Of a DNA stretch of 64,000 nt, positions 33,300-47,269 are shown piece after piece. The position numbers and the translations under genes are program-made. The first letter of the stretch is position 1, and every line of letters starts with the position of its first letter. The stretch spans positions 6,634,001 to 6,698,000 of the forward strand of contig NC_053183.1 in NCBI RefSeq assembly GCF_905163445.1, read 5' to 3'. The stretch is from Pararge aegeria (lineage: Eukaryota > Arthropoda > Insecta > Lepidoptera > Nymphalidae). The notes beneath the pieces are model-generated. The model did not search any database, was not told where the DNA came from, and saw only the letters and a list, made by a program, of their open reading frames with translations.

Positions 33300-33500
33300 C
33301 TAGCGTACCAAGCCCGCTTCGCTGGGCTAGATATTACTTTATTTTATTTAAACAATAAACTTACATATTTAAATTTTTAATTTAAGTCTCATAATATATT
33401 AAATCATTTATTTCTCTCCGTATTCATTCTCTTCTCGAGCGGGTGAAGATCATTATCCAGAAGATCTACACCCATGTACACCCAACAATAGAATATCATC
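33300..33500 (-). mobile_element. Helitron-like 3' end
   Basis: On the minus strand AGCCCAGCGAAGCGGGCT forms a short hairpin (AGCCC/GGGCT) seven bases before CTAG (33300-33303), which is followed by T. That is the standard 3' end of Helitrons. The 5' boundary was not found, so 33500 is nominal. Confidence 0.55.
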
Positions 33501-35009
33501 ATAGTAAATAAAAGCTGTATTTGACACTTTGACAGTTCAAAAATAGGAGTGCTCCGTACAACTTAATCAATTCAATAAAATATCTGGCAAATATGAATTG
33601 ATAGTTATCAAAAGTTTAATTATTTACCCACTTTATAAATTTACTGTAACACGATACTGAATACATACATTTTTGTCAAATTTATGAGCACTTTAGTGCT
33701 AGGACTGAATAAAAAATGTTAAAAATTATCTTTGTTATCTTTTAGCATGCGAATCAACTAACAATGCGATTTCGATTCTTCTTTTAACCTTTACTATTAT
33801 TTGTTAGTAATAGGAGCTAAGACTGAATGGTATCAAATTATCTTTTAAATTTCTAAAGACGGGCACCAATCCATTTACTGACTTGGGTCAACGTTGCTTA
33901 CCTGTTATGCCACACATTATTTGCAGTCGTTTCAAGGCAAAACGGGAATAGGTTCGCGGGCCTGTCCTTTGCGTTTAGCATTGTTTACGTGATTGAAGGG
34001 TTCCAATAGTGTGTGACTAAAGCTCCAAGAGCAAGAACACATTCACCCCATTAGTTTAAATATGTTGAAAAACTATCTGTACTTATATCATATATCATAG
34101 TTATATATGGCACTTCCAGTACCTACTATTGAAAAAACTTTACGTTTGGTATCTGATTCATTGAGGTATATGTAGACTATGTAGCAATACGCTATTTCTC
34201 GTACTTTATGCGGGCGAAACCGCCGGGCACATCTTATTATAAATTAAGTTGAATCCAATTTTTCTCTATGTATTAGAGATGTAAGAACACTGCATGTGAG
34301 AGAATTTTAACCCTGTATGAAACCTTCATATCTGTAGATACCAGGTTAGCAACGTCATCATTAGTCATTATCACACAGGTGAATTCGCAGTCAAGCGCAA
34401 ACCTTGCATGGTTAAAAAAGGTTGAACAAGAAAACCCTTTCAAATAGCCAATCCCATAAACAGTTGTCTCCGAAATAACGCCTTGTTATTTTAGTAATTT
34501 GAAGTTAAAAATGTGATTTTTTTTTGTACTTATTTGTGTCTTATATGTTCACCCACGGGGAATAATTGGCGTATAGAAAAATACGGGAAGTCATTAGTGG
34601 CAAAGCGACCGGTATCTATTTCACAACAGTAGGACGTTTTCATGGTTGAGACCGACTCTCACACCGTTGCGTTATAATGTAGAGTTAATCCATTATAAAA
34701 CTTTCATATTGCAAGATTTTAATGTAGAATTAATAAAGTGTTAACGACCATTATAAAACTTTCATGCATGCTATAAACTACCTATAACCTACGGCTTAAC
34801 CGCTTAACGCGTAGGTACGTCTTGTGCTATAATTGAGAAACATGTTTTATTAGAATTTGCTCTATCTTGCTAATACCAACATATTGAAATAAATAAAGGA
34901 AATTTTCTAGATTTAACAAATAAGATGAAAAAGTATCCTTTAAATTTGCTTATATTTTTAGACCAATAAGTATATTTTGGTATATATCTAATTATATTAA
35001 TGCTCTATT
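33501..35009. other. unassigned AT-rich sequence
   Basis: I see no supportable gene or complete repeat. The cgggcgaaaccgccgggcac block at 34211-34230 may be another Helitron-end scrap. Confidence 0.35.
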
Positions 35010-35152
35010 GGTCTAGTCCACCACACCAATCCAATCCGTACTGGACCAGCTTGGTGGACTACGGCCTTAACCCTTCTCATTGTGGGAGAAGATCCGTGCC
35101 CTGTAGTGGGCCGGTAATGGGTTGATATTATGATGGTGATGATGATTTGGTA
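35010..35152 (+). mobile_element. SINE family B, 3' fragment
   Basis: Contains gtactggaccagcttggtgg, actacggccttaaccc, ccctgtagtgggccggtaatgggttgat and a (GATGAT)n tail. Confidence 0.78.
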
Positions 35153-36269
35153 TACGTTCCTAAGCATGCCAAAAATTTTACACTATAATAACTTCTAATC
35201 AAACCTATATTCAAACCGATAAATCCAAAATACGAGAAAAACAAGATAAATATAAAGATTATCAGATATCACAGAATTAAGAATATACAGAAACCATGTA
35301 CACGACTAATATCGAAGCATCAAAAATCACTCCACTTTAGTAGTGTTTCTCTTTCACATCGTCTTCATTCGCATCATCCATTTAAATACAGTTAACAGTA
35401 ATTAGTTTACCTCTAATGTTCTAAACATTTAGCATAATATGGTGAAAATGGGATATATTTTTTAGGTAGTAACTTTCAGCGCGTATGAATCCTCGCGTTT
35501 TCATAGTCATGGACACAATGCGATAATTGCTGAATGAGGCTTCTCTATGATTTTAATTCTGTGCTAAAATCCCCTACTTAGGTATATTGCGAACAGAAAA
35601 TTAAAACTAATATGTTACAGAACGTTGTTATAGGCAGCCGCAAATAGCCTCTCGCTAATAAGCCATTTGTCCTCGCAATTTGACATTTTAGACATTTTAA
35701 TTTACTTTTAATTCGCCTCATGAATGGACTTTTACGCTATTTGTATCATTTTGTTCGTTACCTAATATAAAATGTATATGCGTCGTTATATGTGGGTAGA
35801 ATGAAAAGACCGTTACTGTTATTTCGTTGTTGATATATAATGAAATTTGAACCGACATACGACACAAGTTAGCAGCTTTTTGGATTAAAAATATTTGGAG
35901 CGTATCTCGTTAAGTTTACCAATTTGGCTTAATAGCTCTATTAGCCTAAATTACATTTTATTGGGCGTTTTATTTTTGTGAATAGTGTAATTTAAAGTAA
36001 CTACGATAAGGAACTTTGCGCCCTTATCACGCGCTAAATAGGATCTGCACATCTTGTCAGCTTGTCATCCTACTTCTTTCAGCTCTCAATTCTTTTAATA
36101 AGCATAGTATTCAGACTGTTTAAAATAATCCATCTCTTCTTTCTCTATTTATTTATCTTCCTGTGATTTATTTCAAGTCCATATAAACCAATAACTTATT
36201 TATTACTCCTTGGATTACCTATTTGTATTCTACTTATAGTGAAAATATAAAGACATTATTTATTCTAAT
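35153..36269. other. unassigned sequence
   Basis: I see no supportable gene, repeat or RNA. Confidence 0.4.
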
Positions 36270-36505
36270 ACAAGTTAGCCTGTGATTATATTCCCTGGTG
36301 GTTAGTGACGATGCAGTCTCAGATGGCAGCGGGCAAACCTGTTATGGCAGTAATACTTAAGCCATACCCCCTAATCGGTTTCAACGCGGCATCGTACCGG
36401 TACGCTAAATCGCTTAGCGACACATCTTTGTCGGTAGCCATAGCCAAAGCCTCCCAGACCAGATCAAACATAAATAAACTAAGATTAGAGCCACGTATCG
36501 TAAAA
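36270..36505 (+). repeat. interspersed repeat family J, copy 3
   Basis: Blocks gttagcctgtgattatattc, ggtttcaacgcggcatcgta, cgctaaatcgcttagcgaca, ctttgtcggtagcc and aagcctcccagaccag match copies 1 and 2. Open frames on both strands here are by-products of the repeat. Confidence 0.65.
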
Positions 36506-37295
36506 TTTCGAAACAAATGAATATGTATCGCGACTGTTGCCTAACGTTTCCAAGCAAATCCTTAGTATGTACCTAGTTTTAAAGCCGGTGTGTTCGATAG
36601 GTAAAAATGTATTTTTATGTTTAAAATGATACAACTATACATAGCCACTAAGCACAGATATTAAAAAGCAGTTAATAACGTCACGGGTCGAGTATTCGGA
36701 AACGTCACCCATAAAACCTTTATGATTAGTCAAATCTCTAGCGGGGACGATTCATTATGGGCCATTATGCGCCGTGTTTATCGTCTTACTCTCTACAAGC
36801 TAATAAAATAACGAACGACCGAGATAACAGACGGACAGTCCTGTAATCTCTGGAACAAGGGACACTAATTCGATTGTGGTTTCGGGCCGGACTTTTTGGG
36901 TTTACGGCACAAATTGAAGCGTTAAAAAAACTACAAATTGGCTTTTTCGAGGGCCATTCATTAGTTCGACGCTCAATGGCGTGTTGTGTCGTTTTCGCTC
37001 AATTAGTTAAACGGAAAACGGGCCGGGCCGGTCGCACACGGCGTCCAAGTCATTGTATTACCAAACATGTGAATGCTCCTTTTTTATACTTAACCGCCTA
37101 AGTATCAGAACGAGCAGACGTTAGCGGAAATCCATAATACAAAATGCTATGCAAAAACCAATATCCTTACTGCGTTTTATTAAATCTCTTAAATAACATT
37201 CCAAGGCAAATCGATGCTTTGAAAATAATTTCTGTTAACAAATAAAATAATATAAGAAAATCTCGGAACTGCATTTCATTTTAACTTTTAAATAT
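36506..37295. other. single-copy, GC-richer stretch, possible regulatory DNA
   Basis: The block at about 36660-37090 is clearly less AT-rich than its surroundings (cgggccgggccggtcgcac near 37019) and has no repeat or splice-supported exon. Regulatory function is a guess. Confidence 0.25.
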
Positions 37296-37395
37296 CACTT
37301 GATTTAATGGTGAACGAAAACATCGCGAGGCAACCTGTATGCCAGAAAGTTCCCTGGACCCTGTATAGTGCCGGCAATGGGTTGATAACTGGCAA
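37296..37395 (+). mobile_element. SINE family B, internally deleted fragment
   Basis: Has aaatatcacttgatttaatggtgaacgaaaacatcg joined to gccggcaatgggttgata, with most of the middle missing. Confidence 0.65.
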
Positions 37396-38134
37396 GCATA
37401 CAATTTACCTGATGATAAGACCTAACACCTTTCTTCCACCGCTCCTGAAATAATCCCGTACAAATATTGACGCTGTTTGGAAATACCAGGTGGAAGTTGG
37501 TTCCCGAATTAACAAATGATTAGAAACAATTACCTGGTTTAAAGGACAGTTAAAAAATATAAGCCATTCAGGTTTCCATTTAAGTTTCGACGCATGATCA
37601 AAAATAGGACAAGATGTTATGACTTCAGATAATTCTTTACAATACTCTCATTACAGAAACGGTAGAAAACACTTAATAGGCCATTGACGTTTCTACGTTG
37701 CGCCAAAGTTGAAAACTTGCCGCAAAGTAACTTTGGAAATGTCAAAAACTTCAACTGCCAACTGGTTTGGAATGAGATCAAATAGAAGAAGTTGATGTTG
37801 AGGTTATCCAGCCAAGAGGAGTAAGCAACGCTAAACAATATAAGTCAGAGCTTGCCGTTTGTATAAAAAGCAAACAGCCTGAGCTGGGGTGCGATATGCT
37901 GCTTAGTTTTGGTGAGCACTCTAATTTTTTTTTTTAAACTAAATTAGTTTTATTTATGTAGAAGCTATTTGTTTCGATTGTATTTTCAAGGCCGATATTA
38001 TAAAACGGTGCCGTAAACTTAATTCACCAAAGCAGGATATAACGATATATAGAAACATTTCGTAAGTAGGTAAGTATCACTTAGCGGTATGTATAAGAAA
38101 TTCTAATAATCAAGTAAGAGTCCGACCCGAGAAT
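37396..38134. other. unassigned sequence
   Basis: No supportable gene. A T-run is at 37927-37936. Confidence 0.4.
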
Positions 38135-38592
38135 CGAGGGTTCCGTACCTAGTACCGCAACTTGCATAAGTATTTGTTTGGTTACATTTTTAGGGTGTTT
38201 CTGAAACAGAGAGATATATTGTTATTTGTCCCTTATCTCTTTGTTTTAGACAGCATAATTTAAGATTATGATATATGAAAAATCTAATCGTTTTGTATTT
38301 ACATAAATCACTACCAGCTGTTTTTGTATTACACTGAAGCTTGCAAACTTAAAATCATTTTTAAGTAGATGGAGAAATTTTATATGATATTTGTATCGTT
38401 TGTAACTAGTTGAAAATTTTCTACTGTTTTTTATGTATTCACTATTCAATCATTTATTATTGCTATTCCAAATTTCAAGTAAGCAGTCGCAGAAAATAAC
38501 CTTTCCGTGGCACTACTCGGTGTACATAAAAAGCTGCGACTGTTGCACAGACGGATAGAAAAATCTAGACACTATTTTGTTACGGAACCCTA
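38135..38592. mobile_element. MITE candidate with AGGGTTCCGTA ends
   Basis: GAGGGTTCCGTAC near 38137-38149 is mirrored by TTACGGAACCCT at 38580-38591, giving inverted ends of about 11 bp around 440 bp of non-coding sequence. The phrase is common in lepidopteran repeats. No clear target duplication was found. Confidence 0.4.
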
Positions 38593-38784
38593 AGAAGAGG
38601 TCCCTACTCGGTTAAATAGTAGTTTTACGATGACGCAAAAACTAATCATTTGAGGAAATAACATGCAAATATCTCAACATTTATTATGAGACTATAAAAG
38701 ATGGCAATAAAGAACCAATAGGTAATCGATAAACATTTTTCTTCACGTTACGGACATATTAAACAAACACAGTTGGCAATAAAA

Positions 38785-38960
38785 TATTGGCCATCATCAT
38801 CATTCTCAGCATGTTAAAGTCCCGCTGTAGTGCACAGACCTCCTGTTTTATAGGTATCTCATACAGGAGGCCTCTGCTGTGGTATCTCGACCACCAGTTC
38901 CACGTCGCCTCTTCTTGGCGGTTGGCGGGATTATTATCTAACGTTTTTGCCTAAATGTGA
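38785..38960 (-). mobile_element. LINE 3'-end fragment, decayed
   Basis: Begins catcatcatcattctcagcatg and has ctgtagtgcacagacctcc and atacaggaggcctctgct, which on the minus strand resembles a LINE 3' end with a (GATGAT)n tail. A small CCTCCTGT/ACAGGAGG hairpin is internal. Confidence 0.4.
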
Positions 38961-41799
38961 TTCTTCAAGGCACAGGGAAGTCAACACTTAATTCAAAACA
39001 CCAGGCTATTACAACAGAATAAAAAAAGATCTGCAGTAGTTAGTCACAGTAGGTCAAAAGTGCTAACTACTGTACTATAAGTAGGCTATAATACCATAAA
39101 ATTTTCAACGTTAAACTCACGATTGTATTCTATCAAAACTTCGCACAGATTTTACATTATATTCACATAAATATCATAACAGTGCGTTCCGCGGGCGTTG
39201 TTTCAGCTTGTAAGCTACAGCGTGTAGGCGAACGGATTGTATTGACAGCGCTGGCAAATTTACAATTTTCTTCAATGCAACGGCTTCCAGTATCAAAAAA
39301 CGCAGGCCTACGTAATCGAGCAAACCTACGTATTATTTGGTACAGGCAAATGCAATACATCATTCAGCATTTCGAATTAAATGAGCAATCGACAGATATC
39401 GAAAGTCGAAACCCACTAACACATTCTTTTATCGTGAAAAACCCCACAATAAGGTGATTTTAAACACATTTAGCGTATCGCTAGTATAGTTAAAAGCTGT
39501 ATAATAGCGTTATCTGTGGGCCGGCACTAAATTGGGATGTCTCGGGCGAGGCGCTGCGGTTCTTATCAGTTTTGTCGTGTTCATCTTGAGTTGTTAGGCT
39601 TTACTCGGGATATTTACGTCGCGCCACGCCAGGGTGGCGGGCCTACATGTGACAATGTTGGAAACTTATTGCCTATACGCTAGCAGAATGCCTCCCTCAA
39701 TGCTGTTATAATATGGGATAAGAAAGTGCTCGTGGCAAAGGAAATATCGCAGGCGACGTGAATTGTGATCGGCTGGTATATAACGAGGTTTATTGTCTAA
39801 GATAAACGTTCGCTAACCACAGACATAAAGCATAATTTGTAAATGGAAAGGTGTGATAAGAATGTAATGTGCAAACGAAGTGAGATAGGCTATCGCCGTA
39901 GTAAGTGAAGGCGACAACCCTTGCCGGACGCAGTGGATTGATGAAGCGCTTTTGGATATTTTTTCTCGTTCCTTTTTCGTCTTATTGTCCACGGTCCATT
40001 GATAAACGGACAGGTATACGTACTCAGACAGGCGCCAACATTCCTCGCCTCGACCTCACACTTGCTCGTGGCGTTATAAAAACGGGCACACTTTTTTATA
40101 TTAGCGCTTTTTAGGCTTATTTGGCCCGCTTTGTGTCCAGCGTGATTGTTTGTTTTGGTTATTAGCGCGGCCATAGGAAGTGGGCCCGATAAACCTATTG
40201 GCCCTAAGCGTTTTATTGTACCAATTTTAAATATCCGTTTACATTTCACTAAGTTACTTACTCTTAGACTCAATAGATTGATGAGTCTTTAAAGATAATG
40301 CTTTACAGTTTAACTCCATTAGCACCTAATCTGATAAAGTATATTCATTAATATAATAGAATAGAATACCGTTATTCCAATTATATTTTTCTCGTTTCTA
40401 TGTCTGGTTTATTAAATTTTGGTCGTGTGTAAATTTTTTGTCAGGTGCTAATTAGTGTTAATTACATGCGCTATTGCCGACTCTCAGTTCGCCGCCGCGA
40501 GCTATAAATTTAGCAGGAACAAATCCGGACCTAGTCACATTAGCATTTTATGAATAGCATAAAACGAATATTTGAAAGTTCTGTCACCAAACGTCGGAGT
40601 TGACAGTGAGGAGTAATATCACCGGTTCGTAAAATGGAATGAACATTGGCAAAAGCTTTCATATTTATTACTTTCCTGCTTATAAAATGCTAAGCCATGT
40701 TTAAACGTCGGTAAACGAATTCAGATAAAAGGTACACTTGTGCCGATTTCGTTCTGACTAAATATTGCTTTTGGGCTGTTGACCTGTGCTCAATCGCACC
40801 ATTACTTTGTCGAGTTGTACAGTCAACGTCAGATTTATTAAGGTAGTTGCCATAATGTTTAATAACATTGAAATGTCATCATCGAAACAGCATTTGCAAT
40901 TGAATCTAAACTATTCAAATCAAAATATGTAATTAAGTTTCAGTGAAACCTTTTACGATGATATGATTTCGATTCATAAATCGTGGTAATTTTTTTGCGA
41001 TTAAAACATTACGTAGTTGTAAGAAAAAGATACTAAATTCTAGCAGATTCCTAGTGTTGTCAGGTTTACTTACGATGTTTTCAATTTCTATCGACCCCTA
41101 TTTCTGCCTTATCAAACTAAAGAAATATTGTCGTTCATGTGATATACTGGGTAACTTATATAAGTTACAGGATGGCCAGAAAAGTAAAAAAAAAGGCAAA
41201 ATTTGTTTCACTGACGCACTATTTGTAAAGATAATGTTCCTGATTGTTTGTTCATGAAATCATACGCGGCCTCGTTTCCAACGGTTCTGGATTATAATCA
41301 ATACTAGTATTAAAGACCCATTTAACATACTTTGTTTCACGGTATGTTTTCTATGATAAAATGCGCAATAATATCTGATGTTGACTGTACCCGCTCGTTA
41401 TTTTATGAATGAACGAAACAGTCTGTCCTCAGGCACTTCCGCAAATTATCGTAGAAAGGTTTCAGAGTGGGATAGGAAATTGGTCAGAAATTATGGTTTG
41501 TCTTTGGCACATCAATTCGTAGGTAATCCTAATGAATAGTAAACCAGCGTCGGTCCCTTTGCAGCTTTTATGGGCGTTAGTCTAATAGTGCAATTTTGAT
41601 TTATTTAGCGAATCATTTCCGGTGTTAAACATAAACGACATAGTCATTCATATTTTTAAAATTAGTCGGTGTTTTTATATCGTTGGGATAAATTGTTTTT
41701 ATTATTTCGTGAAGCTAATGAGTGTATGGTTGGCCAATTATAATTATTATGTGTTCTTGAAGTAATAAAAGTTTCTTCTTTTTTTAACGTCCTTAAATA
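38961..41799. other. mostly single-copy sequence, unassigned
   Basis: Sections near 39170-39460, 39470-39680 and 39890-40250 are GC-richer with open frames on both strands but no splice context or family resemblance. A perfect 18-bp palindrome lies at 41151-41168. Confidence 0.35.
41151..41168. repeat. perfect 18-bp palindrome
   Basis: GTAACTTATATAAGTTAC equals its own reverse complement. It may be a binding site or chance in AT-rich DNA. Confidence 0.9.
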
Positions 41800-42080
41800 G
41801 TGGCTTGGGCCGATAAGCTTGTTAGCGGACTTAGGTTTTTCTTTCGGAGGCTCAGGTTGAATCCCCCAGCACCTCTAACTTTTCTAAGTTTTTTAAGCCA
41901 CTAAAATATCACTTGCTTCAACGGTGAAGGAAAACATCGTAAGGACACTTGCATGTCTGAGAGATCTCCATCTTAAAGGCGTGTGAAGTCTACTTATCCG
42001 CACTGGACCAGCCTGTGGACTACGGCCTAAACCCTTCTTGTGGGAGGAGACACATGTCCTGTAGTGGGCCGGGTAACTGA
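41800..42080 (+). mobile_element. SINE family B, nearly full-length copy
   Basis: A tRNA-like head with decayed B box (aggttgaatcccc near 41850) is followed by gcacctctaacttttctaag, aaaatatcacttgcttcaacggtgaagg and the 3' block ending cctgtagtgggccggg. It has no (GATGAT)n tail. Confidence 0.78.
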
Positions 42081-44874
42081 GATCAACGCAAACTGTCTTA
42101 TTAGTAGGATAACTTGGGTTTTAATATTTAGTATTTATATTAAGTGTGAAGGTTTTGGATTATTAATTTTGGACGTAAGAAAAAAAGGCGTATTCCATAA
42201 ATCTATTCTTTAAACGCGCAGGTGTAAAGGATTTTCTATTTACAAACTAATTCGTACATCTGTTGCAATTTGAAAAGTTTGGCCTACTACTTTTTAACCT
42301 AATAAAGAAAATAAAGATCCTACATCTTTAGTTAGTGAAGTAAGCGAAGATCTAAAACTGCACTCAACAAAAATCGCACTTTATTAATAATATATTTTAA
42401 GAAGTACATTTTCATTTAAGGGGCCCTAGCCAAGTGACGTGTTGAACAGGGACATAACTTAATTTTCAATCAACAACCTAGTTTTATAAAGCTTGCACGA
42501 GTAAAGATAATGTTTAAGGAGTGTAAAAATAAATGGACAGTTTTGTGTGGAGCACAATAAATTTTTTATGTCATAAATTGTTTTTGAGAATTTGCGACTA
42601 AAATGTAATCGAAAATTTGGGTCCTGTAAATAACTACTTTCTTGTTTGAACATTTTCTAAAAGCCTCTAGTTACTTCTACCTCCCTCTTTTAGAAAATAT
42701 TAGAATTTGTCATAATATTTCAAGAGAACTTGGTATCAATGCTGCATTCTCAAACATTCGTATCATACCTACTCCACTATATTTTTTTTTAGAAACAGGC
42801 AGATAAAATTATTAGAATCAAGAAAAAATTGATAAAAGTATAAAATGCTCCTTCTAATAATAATTATAATTACTAACGAGTTATAACTGACTAGAATATT
42901 TGTTCACAACAAAACACATTAGTTCATCTATCCAGTTATTCGATTTCCCAGTATTGACATAGGATATTATTTTGTTAGGTGCAAAACTAAACATCTTGCT
43001 ATACTTGCTGACGATAAATCGGCAAGGTTTGCTATAGATCCCCTATGTAAAGAAAAAAAAACCTATTTTCAAATTTCGATGCCGTTTCTTAATATTTGGC
43101 ACCCGTTTGTAAAATGTGGAGGCAAACTGACTATTTTGATACATCTAATGGTGTAGCAAATATTGTGGCAGGTATAATTTTAAAAATTTCCATAGTTTTA
43201 TTTGTTTCTTAAATCCCAAAACTAGGATGTTACTTAGTGACCATAATGATAATTATAATATATGATAAGTAATTGCGTAATATCTAATTTTGACTTGCAG
43301 CCTTGTGCGTTTTTCTTGGAATAAGTAGTATTAAATGACTGCAAGAGCAGTCATCTAAAACCAGCTAAGTGTCAGTTTGACTAAAAAAATGTGTAAAAAA
43401 CTAAAAATTATATTCCTCTAAAGCCAGCCCAATAACGTGGTCTGGTTTTTAGAACAATCTACATTCTTCTTATATTCACTTGAACAGTTTATAAACCTAA
43501 TAACGTATTTTATTCAAGTGAATAACAAGCTTTTCAGAATGTGCAAACCAAGTTACCTCCCGATATATGATACTTCATTTGATCAAGTCAACCAGTCAGT
43601 TTGATGTAACCACGAAGAACTACAAAAAAAGAATGTAACTATCGAGTCAAATCTAGAAATTATACCATACTAATCCGAATTTATTTATCAAAATTTTACA
43701 TTCCATCACGTTCGGTTGATCAGAAATTCTCACAGTATCGAAGTATTGGGCATTTAATAATTCGAATGGCCATAATGCGAATCAAACGATTTATTTTCCA
43801 CGTAAGCACCTCACGTAGCATCTAAATCAGTGGTCAGCCGAAAAGATATCCAGATCGCTCCTATTAGCTTACGATGGGATCATTCGGAATAAATCGTACG
43901 TAATCGATTCGAATCGAGGATAAACACTACAATCAAGGACTCGTTGCAGCTGTTAGATATGCGATCGGCGTCATCCACTAAAATAATATGACACAGCCGT
44001 TTTCAAAGCCTGTGAGGGTACTGTTGATATAGTCATAATTATATGGTATGGTTCACAGCAAAAGACAAGTTTGTGTCATTGAAAAATATTGTCTTATGAC
44101 TCTTTGTTTATTTGTTACATGCTTACTATGATTGGTTTAACCAAAAATCTTACAGCCAGTAGTGCTTTTTATCCATTTTATTATATTAAACATTAACTCT
44201 GTTACAACTTATTCTACTACGAGATTTTTTACGACTCTATTGAGTAGAACTAAAATATCTTTTTTTAAATACTCCAAAATACACGATTACCTTGATTGGA
44301 AGATCCTGTTTATTAACTATACCTCTTAACATTATATATTATACCTGTAAGTTTGATTACAAAAGGATTACCTAAAGCTTTATAACCTGACACATATTTT
44401 GACTCTACAAGTTTGAAAATAGAAAGGAGCTTTATCAAATATTGTTGTAAAATAGTATAAAGTGTTGGAAAACGAACTCGCGAAATAGGCATATGTTGTA
44501 TAAAAAGCTAAAATTGTAACATTGAGCTCGCATGTTTTTAGAAAAAACTTATTTTGCCTCATTTTTGAAATCATACAAAGTGTTTGATAATGAACATCCG
44601 GCGGGCAATAGGTAGAGCTACGTTTGGCAAGCTTGGGGGGCTGATAAACGTTGGAATCCCTAGCAAAGTCAACGTCAGGAAGTCATTTTGGGTAGGGTCG
44701 AGAGGTTTCTTTCTATCTAACATTAGATTTCGATTTCCCTCATACTGAAAAAGGTGAAATGCAATTGTTTGTCAAATTCGATTCAAACTGTGTTAGCATT
44801 TTGGAGAAAGGAGGAGGTTTAAGTTTGAGCCCTTGGTTCCAAGGTACTGGAGTTCCAATCCCGAATAAAACAGT
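42081..44874. other. unassigned AT-rich sequence
   Basis: I see no supportable gene, RNA or repeat. Confidence 0.4.
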
Positions 44875-45045
44875 GCAGCATTAGTAGTTCCTCTCGCTAC
44901 ATGGACAGACAATATAAAAAGAGTAGTAGGGAACAGCTATTTCACTTTTTTAGGTATATAGGCATTTAAAGGTATTCTTACTTTAAATCTCTACAAAAGA
45001 CGTCCAGCATTGGATGACCCTCAGTTGGTATGATGATTATGTGTT
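44875..45045 (+). pseudogene. RTE LINE 3'-terminal fragment
   Basis: ATGGACAGACAATATAAAAAG matches the WTDDIKR codons, and CTCTACAAAAGACGTCCAGCA with GTTGGTATGATGATTATG matches the LQKTYVQQW end and TGATGA tail of the intact element (17050-17111). The frame is broken, with an internal insertion near 44945-44975. Confidence 0.65.
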
Positions 45046-47269
45046 ATCTACTCCAAAAAATATTCTAAATAAAATTAGGAGAATTTATTTTTTATGCTGA
45101 TGGTACGCCAGGGATCAACGGCAGACCCTGTAAGTGGTTACTCATGCTTTCAGAGCCTATAATTTGACAATATTTTGTGTCATTTGGAACTTTAATATTA
45201 CTTATGCCATTACACGTCGGTGGATATAATGTTAATACAAGAACCGCGGCCGCAGAACCGATTAAGGGCGAACTAACCACAGGGTTCCCTAATTCAATAT
45301 TAAAAGCATCCTACGACGTGATCGGCAACTAATAATAGGCTAATTTGGGGAAATGTCCCTGAGAAAACGTTGGAATGTCATTCTATTTATTACTTTTTTT
45401 CACGAAGTAAAAAGGTCTCGTTTTGTAATTTTGTATGAGGGTTTTTATATAGTTAGAAAATGCAATAAGGGTCATTTAATATTTTAATGACAGCATATGA
45501 TTTTCGTTTATTTATTTTGTCATTTATAGTTTTATTTTTTTAGGTATGTTAGTTAGATCTTTATTTATGTAATATAACGCATTTTAGTGGTGAAGAATTT
45601 AGGTTGGCTGAAATCTTCCACCAGATGAGGTCTAGGCACAGGCCATACCATTGAAGATAGCCACCATAAGTATGTACCAAAGCCTTAAGAAAACAAAAGA
45701 AAACAAAAACTTGCTCATTCATATTTTCAGTATTTCAAGTAAAAAGGTAAAATACACGACGAATTTTTTACCAATATACAAAGATTGAGACATCCCGATT
45801 TAATCCCAACACTAAGTTAACTGTACCCAAATAGAAGGGGTAGGGTACAAAATAGACTGGCTGCCGACAAGGATGCTGGCACTATTTTCTAAAATTTCTT
45901 ATTGCAAAACTTTATATAATAAACTGCCAAAATGCCTTAAAATTGCCGTTCACGACTTTCAGGCGAGTTATTGCACGACATGATGCAAAGCATCAGAGAG
46001 TGCTTTACGATCGAAAAATTTGTTTCGCCTCATTTCGGCGGCTATTTTTATTATTATAGCCTTGTTAGTTCACGGAATCAAGATATTTTGCATACTATTG
46101 TCGAGATAATTTAATGGAGATTAATTCCATACTTTTAAAAAATTGATTTACTGCAATAGAATTGGAAAAAAACACCAAAATAGTGCAAAAAAATTTCCTG
46201 TCCGTCATGTGTGAAACCCGAAAACACTCTAACTTGTGAAAAAATCCATTGTTTGAGTAAAATTTAAAAAAAAAAAATTTTAATCGACGATTGTAGGTCA
46301 CTGAATGCGAATGATTAATTAATTCAGTGTAGTTTAATTGCAATTAATAAAAAACAGAAACTGCAAGACTGTATATCTGTATATCTGTATATTTATCCAT
46401 GTAAAATTAACATGGATGGTGATATATCTATATCTATAGATATTATGTACATTTTATTCCACCAGGGGCGCCTGTGCATCACTTTCCTAGTACAGCTGTT
46501 TTAAAAAATTTTTTTTTCTTTTTTTTTTTTTTCAATATTTGATAATTAAATGAGCATTATGAGTCGTGCACTTTTGGATTTTCCAATTTTTTTTAAGACT
46601 ACGATTTACGAATATCATAATGACAATTTGATCTTTTTGACTTAAAATCTTTGACTATTACTTAATTTTTTTTTTACTTGATTGAGTTGCATATGACTTA
46701 AAGTAGGATGCATTTTAAATTTGACTTATTGTTTTCTAAGTTTAATCGATATTATCTGTGATAGGTACTTACTATTATCAGAAAAGATTAGCGACATGTT
46801 CGAAACCTCGAGTGTGGTGAGACAGACAATATTATATTTCGCGGAATAGGAATATATTAAGCGCCATTTTATTTGAATAGATCGTAAAATATACATTTTT
46901 TTCAAATGGCTAATATGGGAACAAAAATTGATAGTACATAAAAACTAGAGTGAGTTTACGTTTTCTATCGATAAGATTTCATATTTTTATGTTTTCGGTC
47001 AATCAGGGCCCTTGGAAATATGATGTAGTTATTATATGTTTTTTTTATGTAAATCAAACTTGATGGACTACTGTAAAAATAAAATCTAAAAATAGCGAGT
47101 TTATACCCCCTCTTAAATTGATAATAATAATAGAATCATAAAAGATTTGCACACTGTGTTTAACAATTTTAATTGATTTTAACTGTGGTTAGCAGTAGGT
47201 TGTGTAGGAATGTATTGTAATTATTTTAAAACAACTTGTTATAATCCACAATTCTAGCAAATAAATAAA
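45046..47269. other. unassigned AT-rich sequence
   Basis: A tandem CTGTATAT run is at 46374-46392 and a small CCATGT/ACATGG hairpin near 46397-46416. No gene. Confidence 0.4.

Noticed and set aside
36305..36520. Open frames on both strands
   Set aside because: They lie wholly inside a copy of repeat J, whose other copies have stops and indels.
39890..40273. 127-codon minus-strand frame
   Set aside because: Composition is not protein-like, there is an overlapping frame on the other strand, and no domain or splice context is present; the GC-richer base composition explains the open frame.
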